Part shown: positions 17,000 to 25,516 of the stretch, piece after piece
Position numbering within the stretch: position 1 is the first letter of the stretch
Layout: each line of letters begins with the position of its first letter
DNA from: Sinosporangium siamense
Lineage (GTDB): Bacteria; Actinomycetota; Actinomycetes; Streptosporangiales; Streptosporangiaceae
DNA length: 64,000 nt
Direction of reading: 5' to 3'
NCBI RefSeq assembly: GCF_016863435.1
Contig: NZ_BOOW01000020.1
Coordinates: 1-64,000, forward strand
Program-made: the position numbers and the translations under genes
Notes under the pieces: generated by a model
What the model saw: only the letters and a program-made list of their open reading frames with translations
Told to the model about the DNA's origin: nothing
Databases searched by the model: none

Positions 17000-17182
17000 T
17001 CGCGACGGCCAGGCCCGGTCGGGGCTGCGTTATCGCCTGAGGAGCGTGGCCGGGAAGTCCGGTGGGTACTGGTTGCTCTTCCGAAAGGCTTGGTGGCCTG
17101 CGGCTGCTCGGGGGGTTTGTAGGGAACTTCGTAGCTCGCGATAATTCGGGGGTAGCTATCGCATTCCATTAAGGTCCCCCTC
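17000..17182. other. Intergenic region, nothing recognised
   Basis: No gene is supported. Short open frames here have no family likeness and no ribosome site. Promoter of the MurG-like gene must lie within. Confidence 0.4.
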
Positions 17183-18364
17183 ATGAGATCACCGTTTCGT
17201 CTGATCGTCACAGGCGGTGGAACCGGCGGCCACACCTACCCGGCCGCGACCACCGTGCGTGCGCTGCGGGCCAGGCTCGCAAGTCGTGGCCAAGGTCTGG
17301 AGGCCCTGTGGATCGGGACGGACAGCGGTTTGGAGGCTCGTGTCGCGCCGGCCGAAGGCATTCCGTTCGCCACGGTCGCCACGGGTAAGATCCGCCGCGC
17401 TCGCAACCCACTCAAGATGGTGTCGCCGGCCAACGTCCGGGACATGGCGCGGGTTCCTCTCGGTGTGGCGCAGGCGTACAAGATCGTGTCCGACTTCCAG
17501 CCCGACGTCGTGCTGGCCACGGGTGGATACGTCGCCGTTCCGGCGGGGCTGGCCGCGCGTCTGTGTCGCCGGCCTCTTGTGCTCCACGAGCAGACGGTGC
17601 GCCTGGGGCTGGCCAACAGGAAACTCGCCTCGTCGGCGGCGCGCATCGCGGTCTCCTCGGAGTCGACGTTGCCGTTGCTGCCGGAGTCGTTGCGCAGCGC
17701 CGCGGTCGTCACCGGGAACCCGGTCCGGCCCGAGCTGCTGTCGGGCTCCCCCGAGAGGGCGCTCAAGGTGCTGGGGTTGCCGCTCGACCGGCGGCTGCCC
17801 ACCGTCTATGTCACCGGTGGGGCGCAGGGCGCCCAGCAGATCAACGGTCTCGTCGGGGACGTGCTGCCATGGCTGCTCGGCCAGGCGAACGTCGTCCATC
17901 AGTGCGGCCCGGCCAACGTCGACGAGCTGCGGCAGCGTGCGGAGTCGCTGCCGCCGCACCTGGCCAGTCGCTACCGCCTCGCCGGTTTTGTCGGCCCGGA
18001 GCTGCCCGACATCCTGGCGCTGGCCGACGTGGTGGTCTCCCGTAGCGGTGCCGGCACCCTCGCCGAGTTGACCGCCCTCGGCAAGCCCGCGGTCTTCGTC
18101 CCGCTTGCCTCCTCGGCGGCCAATGAACAGGTGCACAACGCCCGCCACCTGGCGGACTCGGGCGCGGCCCTGGCCCTGCTCGACGAGGTCACCCCCCATC
18201 ATCTGGCCGAGGCGGTGGGTCTGCTCCTGGCGGATCCCAACCGGCGTGCCGCCATGGCCGACCGGGCCCGCCACCACGGACGGCCGGACGCGGCCGACAG
18301 GCTGGTGGACGTCATCCTATCGACCGCCGATCAGCGCGCGCCTGCCGCTACGGCGGGAGCCTGA
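17183..18364 (+). CDS. MurG-like UDP-N-acetylglucosamine transferase paralogue
   Basis: A 393-residue glycosyltransferase of the GT28/MurG group. The glycine-rich loop TGGGTGGHTYPA lies at residues 10-21. LATGGYVAVPAG and VVTGNPVRPELL follow, and the C-terminal donor site has SRSGAGTLAELTALGKPAVFVPLASSA with ANEQ nearby. True MurG joins GlcNAc to lipid I during peptidoglycan synthesis. This gene has no division or cell-wall genes near it and is single, so it is likely a second copy for a secondary glycolipid or a modified wall step. Full-length and intact. Confidence 0.85.
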   Translation: MRSPFRLIVTGGGTGGHTYPAATTVRALRARLASRGQGLEALWIGTDSGLEARVAPAEGIPFATVATGKIRRARNPLKMVSPANVRDMARVPLGVAQAYKIVSDFQPDVVLATGGYVAVPAGLAARLCRRPLVLHEQTVRLGLANRKLASSAARIAVSSESTLPLLPESLRSAAVVTGNPVRPELLSGSPERALKVLGLPLDRRLPTVYVTGGAQGAQQINGLVGDVLPWLLGQANVVHQCGPANVDELRQRAESLPPHLASRYRLAGFVGPELPDILALADVVVSRSGAGTLAELTALGKPAVFVPLASSAANEQVHNARHLADSGAALALLDEVTPHHLAEAVGLLLADPNRRAAMADRARHHGRPDAADRLVDVILSTADQRAPAATAGA

Positions 18365-18400
18365 CAGCCGTCTGTCTCCAACCTGAAGGCAACACGCGAA

Positions 18401-18543
18401 AGGCCGATTCGGGTACGGCACCCGCCTCGTCGGCCACGGGCCTCGTGTTCTTCGGCTCGCTCCGTGGCGATCAATAGGCCGACTCGGGTACGGCGCCCGC
18501 CTTGTCGGCCACGGGCCTCGTGGCCTTCGGCGTACGGCTCTTC
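18401..18543. repeat. Tandem direct repeat, two copies, period 75 bases
   Basis: Copy one begins at 18401 and copy two at 18476, each opening with AGGCCGA(T/C)TCGGGTACGG. About 55 of the first 60 bases agree. It lies between the MurG-like gene and a strong terminator. No coding sense is seen. Confidence 0.7.
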
Positions 18544-18560
18544 GGCCTTGTGACCGAGAG

Positions 18561-18594
18561 GAAGCCATGGGCGCTCACGCGCGTCCATGGCTTC
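18561..18594. terminator. Strong hairpin between convergent genes
   Basis: Arms GAAGCCATGG (18561-18570) and CCATGGCTTC (18585-18594) pair perfectly, with an inner GCGC/GCGC pairing. It lies between the convergent MurG-like and Cys-rich genes and may stop both. Confidence 0.65.
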
Positions 18595-18625
18595 TGTGCT
18601 TGAGCATCGCCCCCACGGCAGGTGG

Positions 18626-18997
18626 CTATGTTGATTGCCGCTGCGCCTTCCGCCGATAGTGCCGCTGCTGGCACGCGCGCGAGCAGTATTTGCGGTGTCG
18701 GCCTCGCGCCGACCGGGTGAACGACCCCGCGCAGACGGCACAGCGACCCGAGAGTGCCGCTGTTTCATCACGCGGCGGACCTGTTTCATCACGCCCCCGG
18801 CGCCCCGCCGTACGACGCGGGATCGACTGTGCCGCAGCGACAAGCCCCTGTGCCGCGACAAGCCCGCACGGCGTATGGCGCATCAGCTCGTCGTCGAGGT
18901 CCGGGCGCTCCCTGACGATGTCGTCGTCGGGGCATCGCAGCAGATGCAGCAGATCGCGCATCACCTCCAAGTGATCGCTAGGAGGCTCTGCGCTCAT
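18626..18997 (-). CDS. Small Cys-rich (zinc-ribbon-like) protein of unknown function
   Basis: A 123-residue protein, basic at the C-terminus. The C-terminal part has two Cys pairs, CAVC and YCSRACQQR, about 20 residues apart with Arg/Lys/His in between, a layout typical of small zinc-binding DNA- or RNA-interacting proteins of actinomycetes. N-terminal half is acidic and helical (DLLHLLRCPDDD). The ATG at 18997 is a fair start, with a weak GTGAGG just before it. Role is unknown. Confidence 0.6.
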   Translation of the reverse strand: MSAEPPSDHLEVMRDLLHLLRCPDDDIVRERPDLDDELMRHTPCGLVAAQGLVAAAQSIPRRTAGRRGRDETGPPRDETAALSGRCAVCAGSFTRSARGRHRKYCSRACQQRHYRRKAQRQST

Positions 18998-19092
18998 ACC
19001 CTCACTGCCCGGTAAGGCATGGAAACCGCACCCGACCCGGTACGGGCAAACCTCGGCGAGGTCCACTCCGTACCGTGTTGCCGGGTGCGCGG

Positions 19093-19854
19093 TCAGCGGG
19101 GGGACATTCGGATGGCGCCGTCGAGGCGGATGGTTTCGCCGTTGATCATTGGGTTGGCGATGATGTGACCCGCGAGAGCGGCGAACTCGGCGGGGTCGCC
19201 GAGGCGCTTCGGATGTTGCATCTGCTCGCTCAGTGAAGCGATCGACTCGTCGGAGACCGTGGCGAACAGTGGGGTGTGGAACAGGCCCGGGGCGATGGTG
19301 ACCACCCGGATCTGATAGGCGGCGAGGTCGCGGGCGATAGGCAGGGTCATGCCGACAACCCCGGCCTTGGACGCCGCATAGGCGGCCTGGCCGACTTGGC
19401 CGTCGAAGGCAGCCACGGACGCGGTGTTGACGATCACGCCGCGTTCGCCGTCGACTGGGGTGGTCCGCGCCATGTGTTCGGCGGCGAGGCGGATGACGTT
19501 GAACGTGCCGACGAGGTTGACGGTGACGACGGCGGTGAAGTCGCTCAGGGGAAAGGCGCCACGCGAGCTGACCGTCTTGATCGCGTTGCCGATGCCGGCG
19601 CAGTTCACCGCCGCTCGCAGGGGGCCGCGGGCGACGCATCTGTCGATCGCGGCGGCCACGTCGTTCTCGTCGGTGACGTCGCCGGGGATGAAGCCGCCCC
19701 GGGAGCCGAGTTCCTTGGCGACGGCTTCGCCGTCCGAGGACGGCAGGTCGAGGATGGTGACGTCGGCACCGGCGGCGTGCAGCTCCCGGACGGTCGCGAG
19801 TCCGAGTCCGGAGGCGCCGCCGGTGACGAGTGCTGACGCGCTGGTGAGTTTCAT
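19093..19854 (-). CDS. SDR dehydrogenase, 3-hydroxyacyl-CoA dehydrogenase type II-like
   Basis: A 253-residue SDR. Cofactor loop TGGASGLG, NCAGIG and the active site YAASK are present. The overall pattern, with ITIAPGLFHTPLF-like C-terminal motifs, resembles HSD17B10/3-hydroxyacyl-CoA dehydrogenases, the third step of beta-oxidation. It is the last gene of the long minus-strand lipid operon, directly after the two acyl-CoA dehydrogenase genes. A GAGAGGA ribosome site precedes the ATG. Confidence 0.85.
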   Translation of the reverse strand: MKLTSASALVTGGASGLGLATVRELHAAGADVTILDLPSSDGEAVAKELGSRGGFIPGDVTDENDVAAAIDRCVARGPLRAAVNCAGIGNAIKTVSSRGAFPLSDFTAVVTVNLVGTFNVIRLAAEHMARTTPVDGERGVIVNTASVAAFDGQVGQAAYAASKAGVVGMTLPIARDLAAYQIRVVTIAPGLFHTPLFATVSDESIASLSEQMQHPKRLGDPAEFAALAGHIIANPMINGETIRLDGAIRMSPR

Positions 19855-19895
19855 GGGTAGTCCTCTCTCTCCCGACCGGGTGAGTTGATGCCGGA

Positions 19896-21029
19896 TCAAA
19901 CCGGTGGGGGCAGGGCGACCAGGCGGGCCAGTTCGTCGTGATGCGAGCCGGGAGTGCCGAAGGCGATCTGGTCCGCCTTGGCTCGCTTGAGGTACAGGTG
20001 CAGCTGGTGTTCCCATGTCATGCCGATGCCGCCGTGCAACTGGATGGCCTCCTCGGCTACGTGCACCGCGGCCGTCCCGCAGAAGGCCTGCGCGACCGAG
20101 GCCGCCACCGCACTTTCGGCAGAAGCACCGCCGGAAGCACCCCCGCACGCGGTCGCGGCGTGCCGTGCCGCCGCCCTCATCGACTCCACCTCGACATACA
20201 GGTCGGCAAGACGATGCTTGACGGCCTGAAAGCTCCCGATCGTCCGCCCGAACTGCCGCCGCAGCCGGACATAGTCGACCGTCGTGTCCAGGCACCACTG
20301 CGCGAGCCCGAGCTGCTCGGACGCGAGCAGGGCGGCCCCGGTGAGCAGCGCGTCGCCGACCGCGCGCCGACCGGCCTCGGCCGGGGCGAGCAGCTCACCG
20401 GGGACACCCGGCAGGGTGACGTCCGCCAACTGCCTGGTCATGTCGAGCGAGGACACCGGCTCGATGTGTGCCGTCGCCGCCGGGACCGCCCAGAGCTCGA
20501 CGCTCTCACCCGACCGGGCAGCCGGCACCAGCAGAACGTCCGCCTCCAGGGCACCCGCCACGTTGGCGACCCGGCCGTGCAGCTCACCGGCCTCCACGCG
20601 TATGTCCAACCCCGCCGCCGCCCCCGGCCCGGCCGCAAGCGGAACAACCAGCGTGACGGTCCGCCGTCCCGCGGCGAGCGCGGACAGGAGCACGGCGGCC
20701 GCAGGAGCGGGTGAGGCGAGCAGGGCCGTGGTGCCGACGACCGCGCTCGTCAAGAAGGGAACCGGTGCGACGACCCGGCCGAGCTCCTCCAAGACGACTG
20801 CCGCCTCCCGGCAAGAGCCTCCGTCGCCGCCGTGTGCCTCCGGCACGAGCAGCGCCGACAAACGCAGCTCCCTGTTCAGGCCCCGCCACAGGCCGGTGAC
20901 CAGGCTGCGATCGCCGTCGTAGCAGCCGAGGACCCCGCGAAGCCCGCACCGCTCGTCGAGCAGTTTGCGGACGCCGGCCCGCAGGGCGCCTTCGACGTCG
21001 GTGTAGAGCAGGGTGGGTTCGTTGCTCAT
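19896..21029 (-). CDS. Acyl-CoA dehydrogenase family protein, probable non-catalytic partner subunit
   Basis: A 377-residue member of the acyl-CoA dehydrogenase family. FAD-binding signatures include RRQFGRTIGSFQAVKHRLAD and QLHGGIGMTWEHQLHLYLKRAK. It lacks a clear IEGGTSEI motif, which carries the catalytic Glu in its neighbour. The gene overlaps the upstream acyl-CoA dehydrogenase by four bases. Such linked pairs are known to form alpha2-beta2 dehydrogenases that act on bulky CoA esters such as steroid side chains. Confidence 0.85.
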   Translation of the reverse strand: MSNEPTLLYTDVEGALRAGVRKLLDERCGLRGVLGCYDGDRSLVTGLWRGLNRELRLSALLVPEAHGGDGGSCREAAVVLEELGRVVAPVPFLTSAVVGTTALLASPAPAAAVLLSALAAGRRTVTLVVPLAAGPGAAAGLDIRVEAGELHGRVANVAGALEADVLLVPAARSGESVELWAVPAATAHIEPVSSLDMTRQLADVTLPGVPGELLAPAEAGRRAVGDALLTGAALLASEQLGLAQWCLDTTVDYVRLRRQFGRTIGSFQAVKHRLADLYVEVESMRAAARHAATACGGASGGASAESAVAASVAQAFCGTAAVHVAEEAIQLHGGIGMTWEHQLHLYLKRAKADQIAFGTPGSHHDELARLVALPPPV

Positions 21030-22210
21030 CTGGCCAGGTCCTTCCATGGCACGCCCTTGTCGGGACGCGGCTCCGCCGGCAATCCGAGAATCCGCTCCGC
21101 CACGATCGTGCGCAGGATCTCCGATGTGCCGCCCTCGATCGAGTTCCCCCTGGCCCGGAGATAGCGGTAGCCGGCGTCGCGTCCGGTCAGGTCGACGCTC
21201 GACGGGCGCACCATCGGCCATTCCCCATATCGCAACCCCTCGGCGCCGAGGAGTTCGAGCTCCCAGCCGGTGAGCTGCTGGGCGAGCCGCGCGAAGGTCA
21301 CCTTCAGCGCCGCCCCCTCGGGGCCCGGCTGCCCGGCGGCCAGTTTCTGCCGCAGCCGCGCACCGGCCAGCCGGAGCACCTCCGACTCCACCCACAGGCG
21401 CAGCAGTTTGCCGTGCAGCTCGGCCGTGCGCAGGTCAGGCCGCTCCCGCCAGGTGCGGGCGGCGACCCCGATCATGCCGCTCTCACGGGCGTCGGCCCGG
21501 CCGCCGATGGCCACCCGCTCATTGTTCAGCGTCGCCGAGGCGACCGCCCAGCCCTGCCCCTCGCCGCCCAGCCGGTGCTCGTCCGGGATGCGAACATCGG
21601 TCAGGAACACCTCGTTGAACTCCGCCTCACCGGTGAGCTGACGCAGCGGGCGAACCTCGATCCCCGGCGCGGTCATGTCGCACACGAAGTAGGTCAGCCC
21701 CTGGTGTTTGGGCACGTCGGGGTCGGTCCTGGCCAGCAGGATCCCCCACCGCGCGTTGTGCGCGCTCGAGGTCCACACCTTCTGCCCGTTGACGACCCAC
21801 CCGTCTCCGTCACGGACGGCACGCGTGGCGACCGCCGCCAGGTCGGAGCCCGCTCCCGGCTCGCTGAACAGCTGGCACCAGACTTCCTCGCCTGTCCATA
21901 TCGGCCGGAGGAACCGCTGCACCTGGGCCGGGGTGCCGAAACGGAGGATCGTCGGCGCCGCCATGCCGAGACCGATGCCGTTGCGGCGCATGTCGTTCTC
22001 CGGTGCGCCTGCCGAGGCGAGCAGCCGGTCCACCTCGGGCTGGAATTCGTACGGCAGAGCCAGCCCGCCGGCACCCGGCGGGAAGTGGACCCATGCCAGC
22101 CCCTCGTCGAACCGGGCCCCCAGGAACTCCTGTCTGCCCGTCGTCGCCGGATCGTGCTCGGCGAGCAGTCGGCCGACCCTGACGCGCAGGTCGTTCGGCA
22201 GCTCGTCCAA
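21026..22210 (-). CDS. Acyl-CoA dehydrogenase, catalytic partner subunit
   Basis: About 394 residues. Marks are CQLFSEPGAGSDLA for flavin and substrate binding, GQKVWTSSAHNARW, and IEGGTSEILRTIVAERILGLP, which holds the catalytic Glu. The start is uncertain: TTG at 22210 follows GGGGAGAGG by five bases, while an upstream TTG at 22240 lacks such a site. It pairs with the next gene by an ATGA overlap. It is expected to introduce the alpha-beta double bond into a CoA ester. Confidence 0.88.
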   Translation of the reverse strand: MDELPNDLRVRVGRLLAEHDPATTGRQEFLGARFDEGLAWVHFPPGAGGLALPYEFQPEVDRLLASAGAPENDMRRNGIGLGMAAPTILRFGTPAQVQRFLRPIWTGEEVWCQLFSEPGAGSDLAAVATRAVRDGDGWVVNGQKVWTSSAHNARWGILLARTDPDVPKHQGLTYFVCDMTAPGIEVRPLRQLTGEAEFNEVFLTDVRIPDEHRLGGEGQGWAVASATLNNERVAIGGRADARESGMIGVAARTWRERPDLRTAELHGKLLRLWVESEVLRLAGARLRQKLAAGQPGPEGAALKVTFARLAQQLTGWELELLGAEGLRYGEWPMVRPSSVDLTGRDAGYRYLRARGNSIEGGTSEILRTIVAERILGLPAEPRPDKGVPWKDLAR

Positions 22211-22295
22211 TGTCGCCTCTCCCCTTTCAGAAGTGATCAAAGCCCTGGTTGTTGGGCATCGCCTCGAACCGGGCTCTGCCGTAAGCGCCCTTATC

Positions 22296-23723
22296 TCACC
22301 GACCGCTCACCAACGTCGCGGTGACGTCCTCCAACCGGCGTCCGGTGGTGCGGGGGCCGAACAGTGCGATGTCCACGCTGCAGATCACCAGCAGGAGGGC
22401 CGAGACGCTGAGCACGCCGACCGGCCCGAGCGCCGCCAGAATGGACAGCGCCGCGAACGGCATGAGCGCGGTCGCCAGCCGGGAGAGACCGTTGCCGAGA
22501 CCGGTCGCGAACCCGCGGGTCTCGGTCGGGAAGATCTCCGGCACGTAGACGCAGGCCGCCGTGGCGAACACGCTGCCGAGCGTGGTGAAGATGAACCCGA
22601 CCAGCAGCACCACGATCTCCTGATCGGCCACCCCGAACACGATGCCGGCCCCCGCCATGAGCAGTGCGGACACGATGATCAGCCGCTTGCGTTCCACCCT
22701 GTCGCCGATTGTCGCGACGACGGCGGCGCCCAGCGGATATCCGACCGCGATCAACCCGGTGTACAGCAGCGACTGGACGATGTCGAAGCCCTTGGCCAGC
22801 AGGATGAGCGGGGCGATCGCGCCGATGCCGTAATGCGCCACTCCGGCACACACGTTGAAGACGTTGATCACCACGAGGCGGCCGAGGTAGCGTCCGCGGA
22901 ACATGTCCCTCACCGGTGCCGCGGACCGGCTTGGCCCGACCGGCTCCACCACCGGAGCGGGCAGCGGCCCCGACTCGCGTTCGGCCTCCTTCTCGATGCC
23001 GGCCACGACGGCTTCCGCCTCGGCGTAGCGGCCCCGGCCGGCCAGCCAGCGCGCGGACTCCGGCAGGCTCCGCCGTACCCACAGGAGCAGGACGGCGCCG
23101 GAACCGGCGGCGATGAGCAGCCACCGCCACCCCTCGATCAGGAACGTGGTCTGGGCCAGCGGCGCGCCCAGGAAGGCCACCGTCGGGTAGGCGAGGAAGC
23201 CAATCGTCATGACCCAGCCGATGTACCTGCCCCGGCTGCCCTTGGGGAGGAACTCGCCCAGATAGGCGCCGACCAGGGTCGACTCGGCGCCGGCGCCGAT
23301 GCCGGCGACGAACCGGCACGCGGCCAGCACCCACACGTTGGGCGCCGCCGCGGCGAGAAGCCCGAAGACCAGGTAGATGGTGAGGTTGATCAGGAACATC
23401 CGGCGGCGGCCGAACCGGTCCCCGAGGTATCCGAGCCCGATGGCGCCGACGAACATGCCGAGGAACACCGAGCAGATCAGGACACCGGACTCGAACGCCG
23501 TCAGATTCCACAGCGGTCGCAGGGTCGCGACAAGCGTGCCGCCGAGAACCAGCTCGAAGTACTCGTAGAACAGCCCGATGCCGATGACGCCGGTCAACCG
23601 GCGATGCCAGCGGCCGACCGGCAGGCGGTCCAGCCGCGCGGCGATGACCGCCTGCCGGTCGGCCGTGCGTCCCGCGTCATCTCTTCCCGGTGGGACGGAA
23701 CTCTGGTTGAGGTGGTCGGACAT
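22296..23723 (-). CDS. MFS transporter, sugar-porter/aromatic-acid-type importer
   Basis: A 475-residue transporter with about 12 membrane spans. Motif GYLGDRFGRRRMF after the second span and a second copy (IGDRVERKRL) in the C-terminal half mark the MFS. PESARWLAGRGR in the central loop is the sugar-porter/AAHS signature. It lies within the lipid-degradation operon between the SDR/MaoC genes and the acyl-CoA dehydrogenases, so it probably imports the carboxylic acid that is degraded. Confidence 0.88.
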   Translation of the reverse strand: MSDHLNQSSVPPGRDDAGRTADRQAVIAARLDRLPVGRWHRRLTGVIGIGLFYEYFELVLGGTLVATLRPLWNLTAFESGVLICSVFLGMFVGAIGLGYLGDRFGRRRMFLINLTIYLVFGLLAAAAPNVWVLAACRFVAGIGAGAESTLVGAYLGEFLPKGSRGRYIGWVMTIGFLAYPTVAFLGAPLAQTTFLIEGWRWLLIAAGSGAVLLLWVRRSLPESARWLAGRGRYAEAEAVVAGIEKEAERESGPLPAPVVEPVGPSRSAAPVRDMFRGRYLGRLVVINVFNVCAGVAHYGIGAIAPLILLAKGFDIVQSLLYTGLIAVGYPLGAAVVATIGDRVERKRLIIVSALLMAGAGIVFGVADQEIVVLLVGFIFTTLGSVFATAACVYVPEIFPTETRGFATGLGNGLSRLATALMPFAALSILAALGPVGVLSVSALLLVICSVDIALFGPRTTGRRLEDVTATLVSGR

Positions 23724-23802
23724 GACGGATCACTTCCTTGGGGGGTACGGCACCGCCAGTGAGTAGGAATTAAGCTGTCCCGGCCGTCACGGCATCAGGT
23801 GG

Positions 23803-24636
23803 TTAGAGAGCGAGGCCGCCACCGCACGAGAGGACCTCGCCGGTGACGTAGTCGGCGTCGGGGGTGCACAGCAGATAGACCGAGCCCGCCGCTTCTGCCG
23901 GTGTACCGGCCCGGCCAAGAGGGATCAGGCCGGCCGCCCCGTCGATGACGTTCGACGGAATGCCCACCCGGACCTGCCTGCCCTCGACGTCGATCCACGC
24001 CTCGGGCCGGCCGTGGTCGGCGGTGAGCCGGGTGGAGATCATGCCGAAGGCGACCGCGTTGACGTTGACGCGGTATCGCCCCCACTCCTTGGCCAGGGTC
24101 TTGGTCAGTCCGACGATGCCCGCCTTCGCCGTCGCGTAGTTGCTCTGACCGGCGTTGCCGCCGAGGCCGGCGAGCGAGGAGATGTTGACGACCTTGCGGT
24201 GCACCGGCCGCCCGGCCTCGCCTTCCGCCTTCGCCGCCGCCTTGAAGTGCGGCAAGGCGGCCCGCAGGATGCGGAACGGCGCGTGGAGGTGCACCTCGAG
24301 GACCGCGTTCCACTGCTCGTCGGTCATCTTCTGGATCACCGCGTCCCAGGTGTAGCCGGCGTTGTTGACCACGATGTCCAGGCCGCCGAAGCCGTCGATC
24401 GCGGTCGAGACGAACCGCTCGGCGAAATCGGCGGACGTGACGCTGCCGACGCAGGTGAGCGCCTCGGAACCGGCGTCGCGCACGGCCTGGGCGGCCTGCT
24501 CCGCCGGTTCCTCGTCCATGTCGTTGATCACGATCAGCGCGCCCTCGCGGGCGAGCCGTTCGGCTACCGCGCGTCCGATGCCCCGGCCGGCACCGGACAC
24601 CAGCGCGACCTTCCCGGTGAGAGTCCCCGCGGCCAT
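23803..24636 (-). CDS. SDR dehydrogenase in the lipid-degradation operon
   Basis: A 277-residue SDR. SGAGRGIGRAVAERLAREG binds the cofactor, NNAGYTWD follows, and YATAK forms the active site with the Ser in VNISSLAG. It resembles multifunctional-enzyme-type (R)-3-hydroxyacyl-CoA dehydrogenases. The start codon overlaps the stop of the upstream MaoC gene by one base (TGATG), so the dehydrogenase and hydratase are translated together. Confidence 0.88.
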   Translation of the reverse strand: MAAGTLTGKVALVSGAGRGIGRAVAERLAREGALIVINDMDEEPAEQAAQAVRDAGSEALTCVGSVTSADFAERFVSTAIDGFGGLDIVVNNAGYTWDAVIQKMTDEQWNAVLEVHLHAPFRILRAALPHFKAAAKAEGEAGRPVHRKVVNISSLAGLGGNAGQSNYATAKAGIVGLTKTLAKEWGRYRVNVNAVAFGMISTRLTADHGRPEAWIDVEGRQVRVGIPSNVIDGAAGLIPLGRAGTPAEAAGSVYLLCTPDADYVTGEVLSCGGGLAL

Positions 24637-25073
24637 CAGACCACCGCCCTTTCCTCGGCGGGGCAGGCGACGACTGCCTCCCCGGCCGCTGTGACCGTGC
24701 CGTCCTGTACGGCGACGGAGAGTTCGATACGGGCCAGTCGCTCCCGGCCCTCTTCAATGGCGACCACCCGGCCGGAGCAGACGGGCCGCGCGTGGATCGG
24801 TGTGAGCGCCCGGAACCGCACCCGCAGCGACCGGAGGTGGCGTTGCGGGAACCACCGCGTGAGCAGCCGGCCCAGGTAGGCCATCGACAACATTCCGTGG
24901 GCGAACACGTCGGGCGAACCCGCCGCCCGTGCCGCGTCGATGTCCACGTGCATCGGGTTGTAGTCACCGGAGGCACCCGCGTACTTCGCCAGCGTCGTGC
25001 GGCTCACCGGCTCCACCGCCAGGTCGGGCAGCTCGGCGCCCACGACCCAGGTGATCCCCGTCGTGGCGTTCAT
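24636..25073 (-). CDS. MaoC-type enoyl-CoA hydratase
   Basis: A 145-residue single hot-dog-fold protein. The hydratase-2 motif YAGASGDYNPMHVDIDAA is complete, with the catalytic Asp and His. The following AHGMLSMAYLGRLL is also typical. It hydrates a 2-enoyl-CoA to the 3-hydroxyacyl-CoA. The preceding gene encodes a hot-dog partner without this motif and overlaps by four bases, so the active form is probably a heterodimer. Confidence 0.9.
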   Translation of the reverse strand: MNATTGITWVVGAELPDLAVEPVSRTTLAKYAGASGDYNPMHVDIDAARAAGSPDVFAHGMLSMAYLGRLLTRWFPQRHLRSLRVRFRALTPIHARPVCSGRVVAIEEGRERLARIELSVAVQDGTVTAAGEAVVACPAEERAVV

Positions 25074-25516
25074 CGGTCCTCCCCCAGGATGACGATGACG
25101 TTGCGCATGGTCGCGATCAGCTCGTCGTCGCGGGTGATCCGGGTCGACTTGACGATGAAGTCGAGCTGCCGCTGCTCGCGGGAGTAGACGTCGCTGATCA
25201 ACGACGCGATGTGCAGCCGGTCGCCGGCGTGGGCCATCGCGTGATACTCGAAGGTCTGCTCCCCGTGGCGCACCCGTCCGGTGTCGATGCCCAGTTCGGC
25301 CTGGAAGGCGAAGGCCCCCGGGTCGTCCATCTCCAGGCAGAACAGGAAGGTCGGCGGGACCGGCAGATCGGGGTGGCCCGCGGCGCGGGCACTGGCCACG
25401 TCGACGTAGACCGGGTCCGTCTCGCCGATCGCCTCGGCGAACCGCCGCAGCCTGGAGCGGTCCACGATCTCGTCGTGTGCGGGAAGCGCCGCGCCGATCA
25501 ATGCCCGGTCGATCAC
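25070..25516 (-). CDS. MaoC N-terminal-like (FAS1-type) dehydratase partner
   Basis: A 148-residue hot-dog protein of the MaoC_dehydrat_N type. It has the family's FAEAIGETDPVYVD and PVPPTFLFCLEM. The complete hydratase-2 motif with both catalytic residues is not seen, so it is likely the substrate-holding half of a two-subunit hydratase with the gene that follows. It overlaps both neighbours by four bases. Confidence 0.85.
   Translation of the reverse strand: MIDRALIGAALPAHDEIVDRSRLRRFAEAIGETDPVYVDVASARAAGHPDLPVPPTFLFCLEMDDPGAFAFQAELGIDTGRVRHGEQTFEYHAMAHAGDRLHIASLISDVYSREQRQLDFIVKSTRITRDDELIATMRNVIVILGEDR

Noticed and set aside
16981..17235. 84-codon minus-strand frame before the MurG-like gene
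   Set aside because: It overlaps the start of an intact gene and has no recognisable motif.
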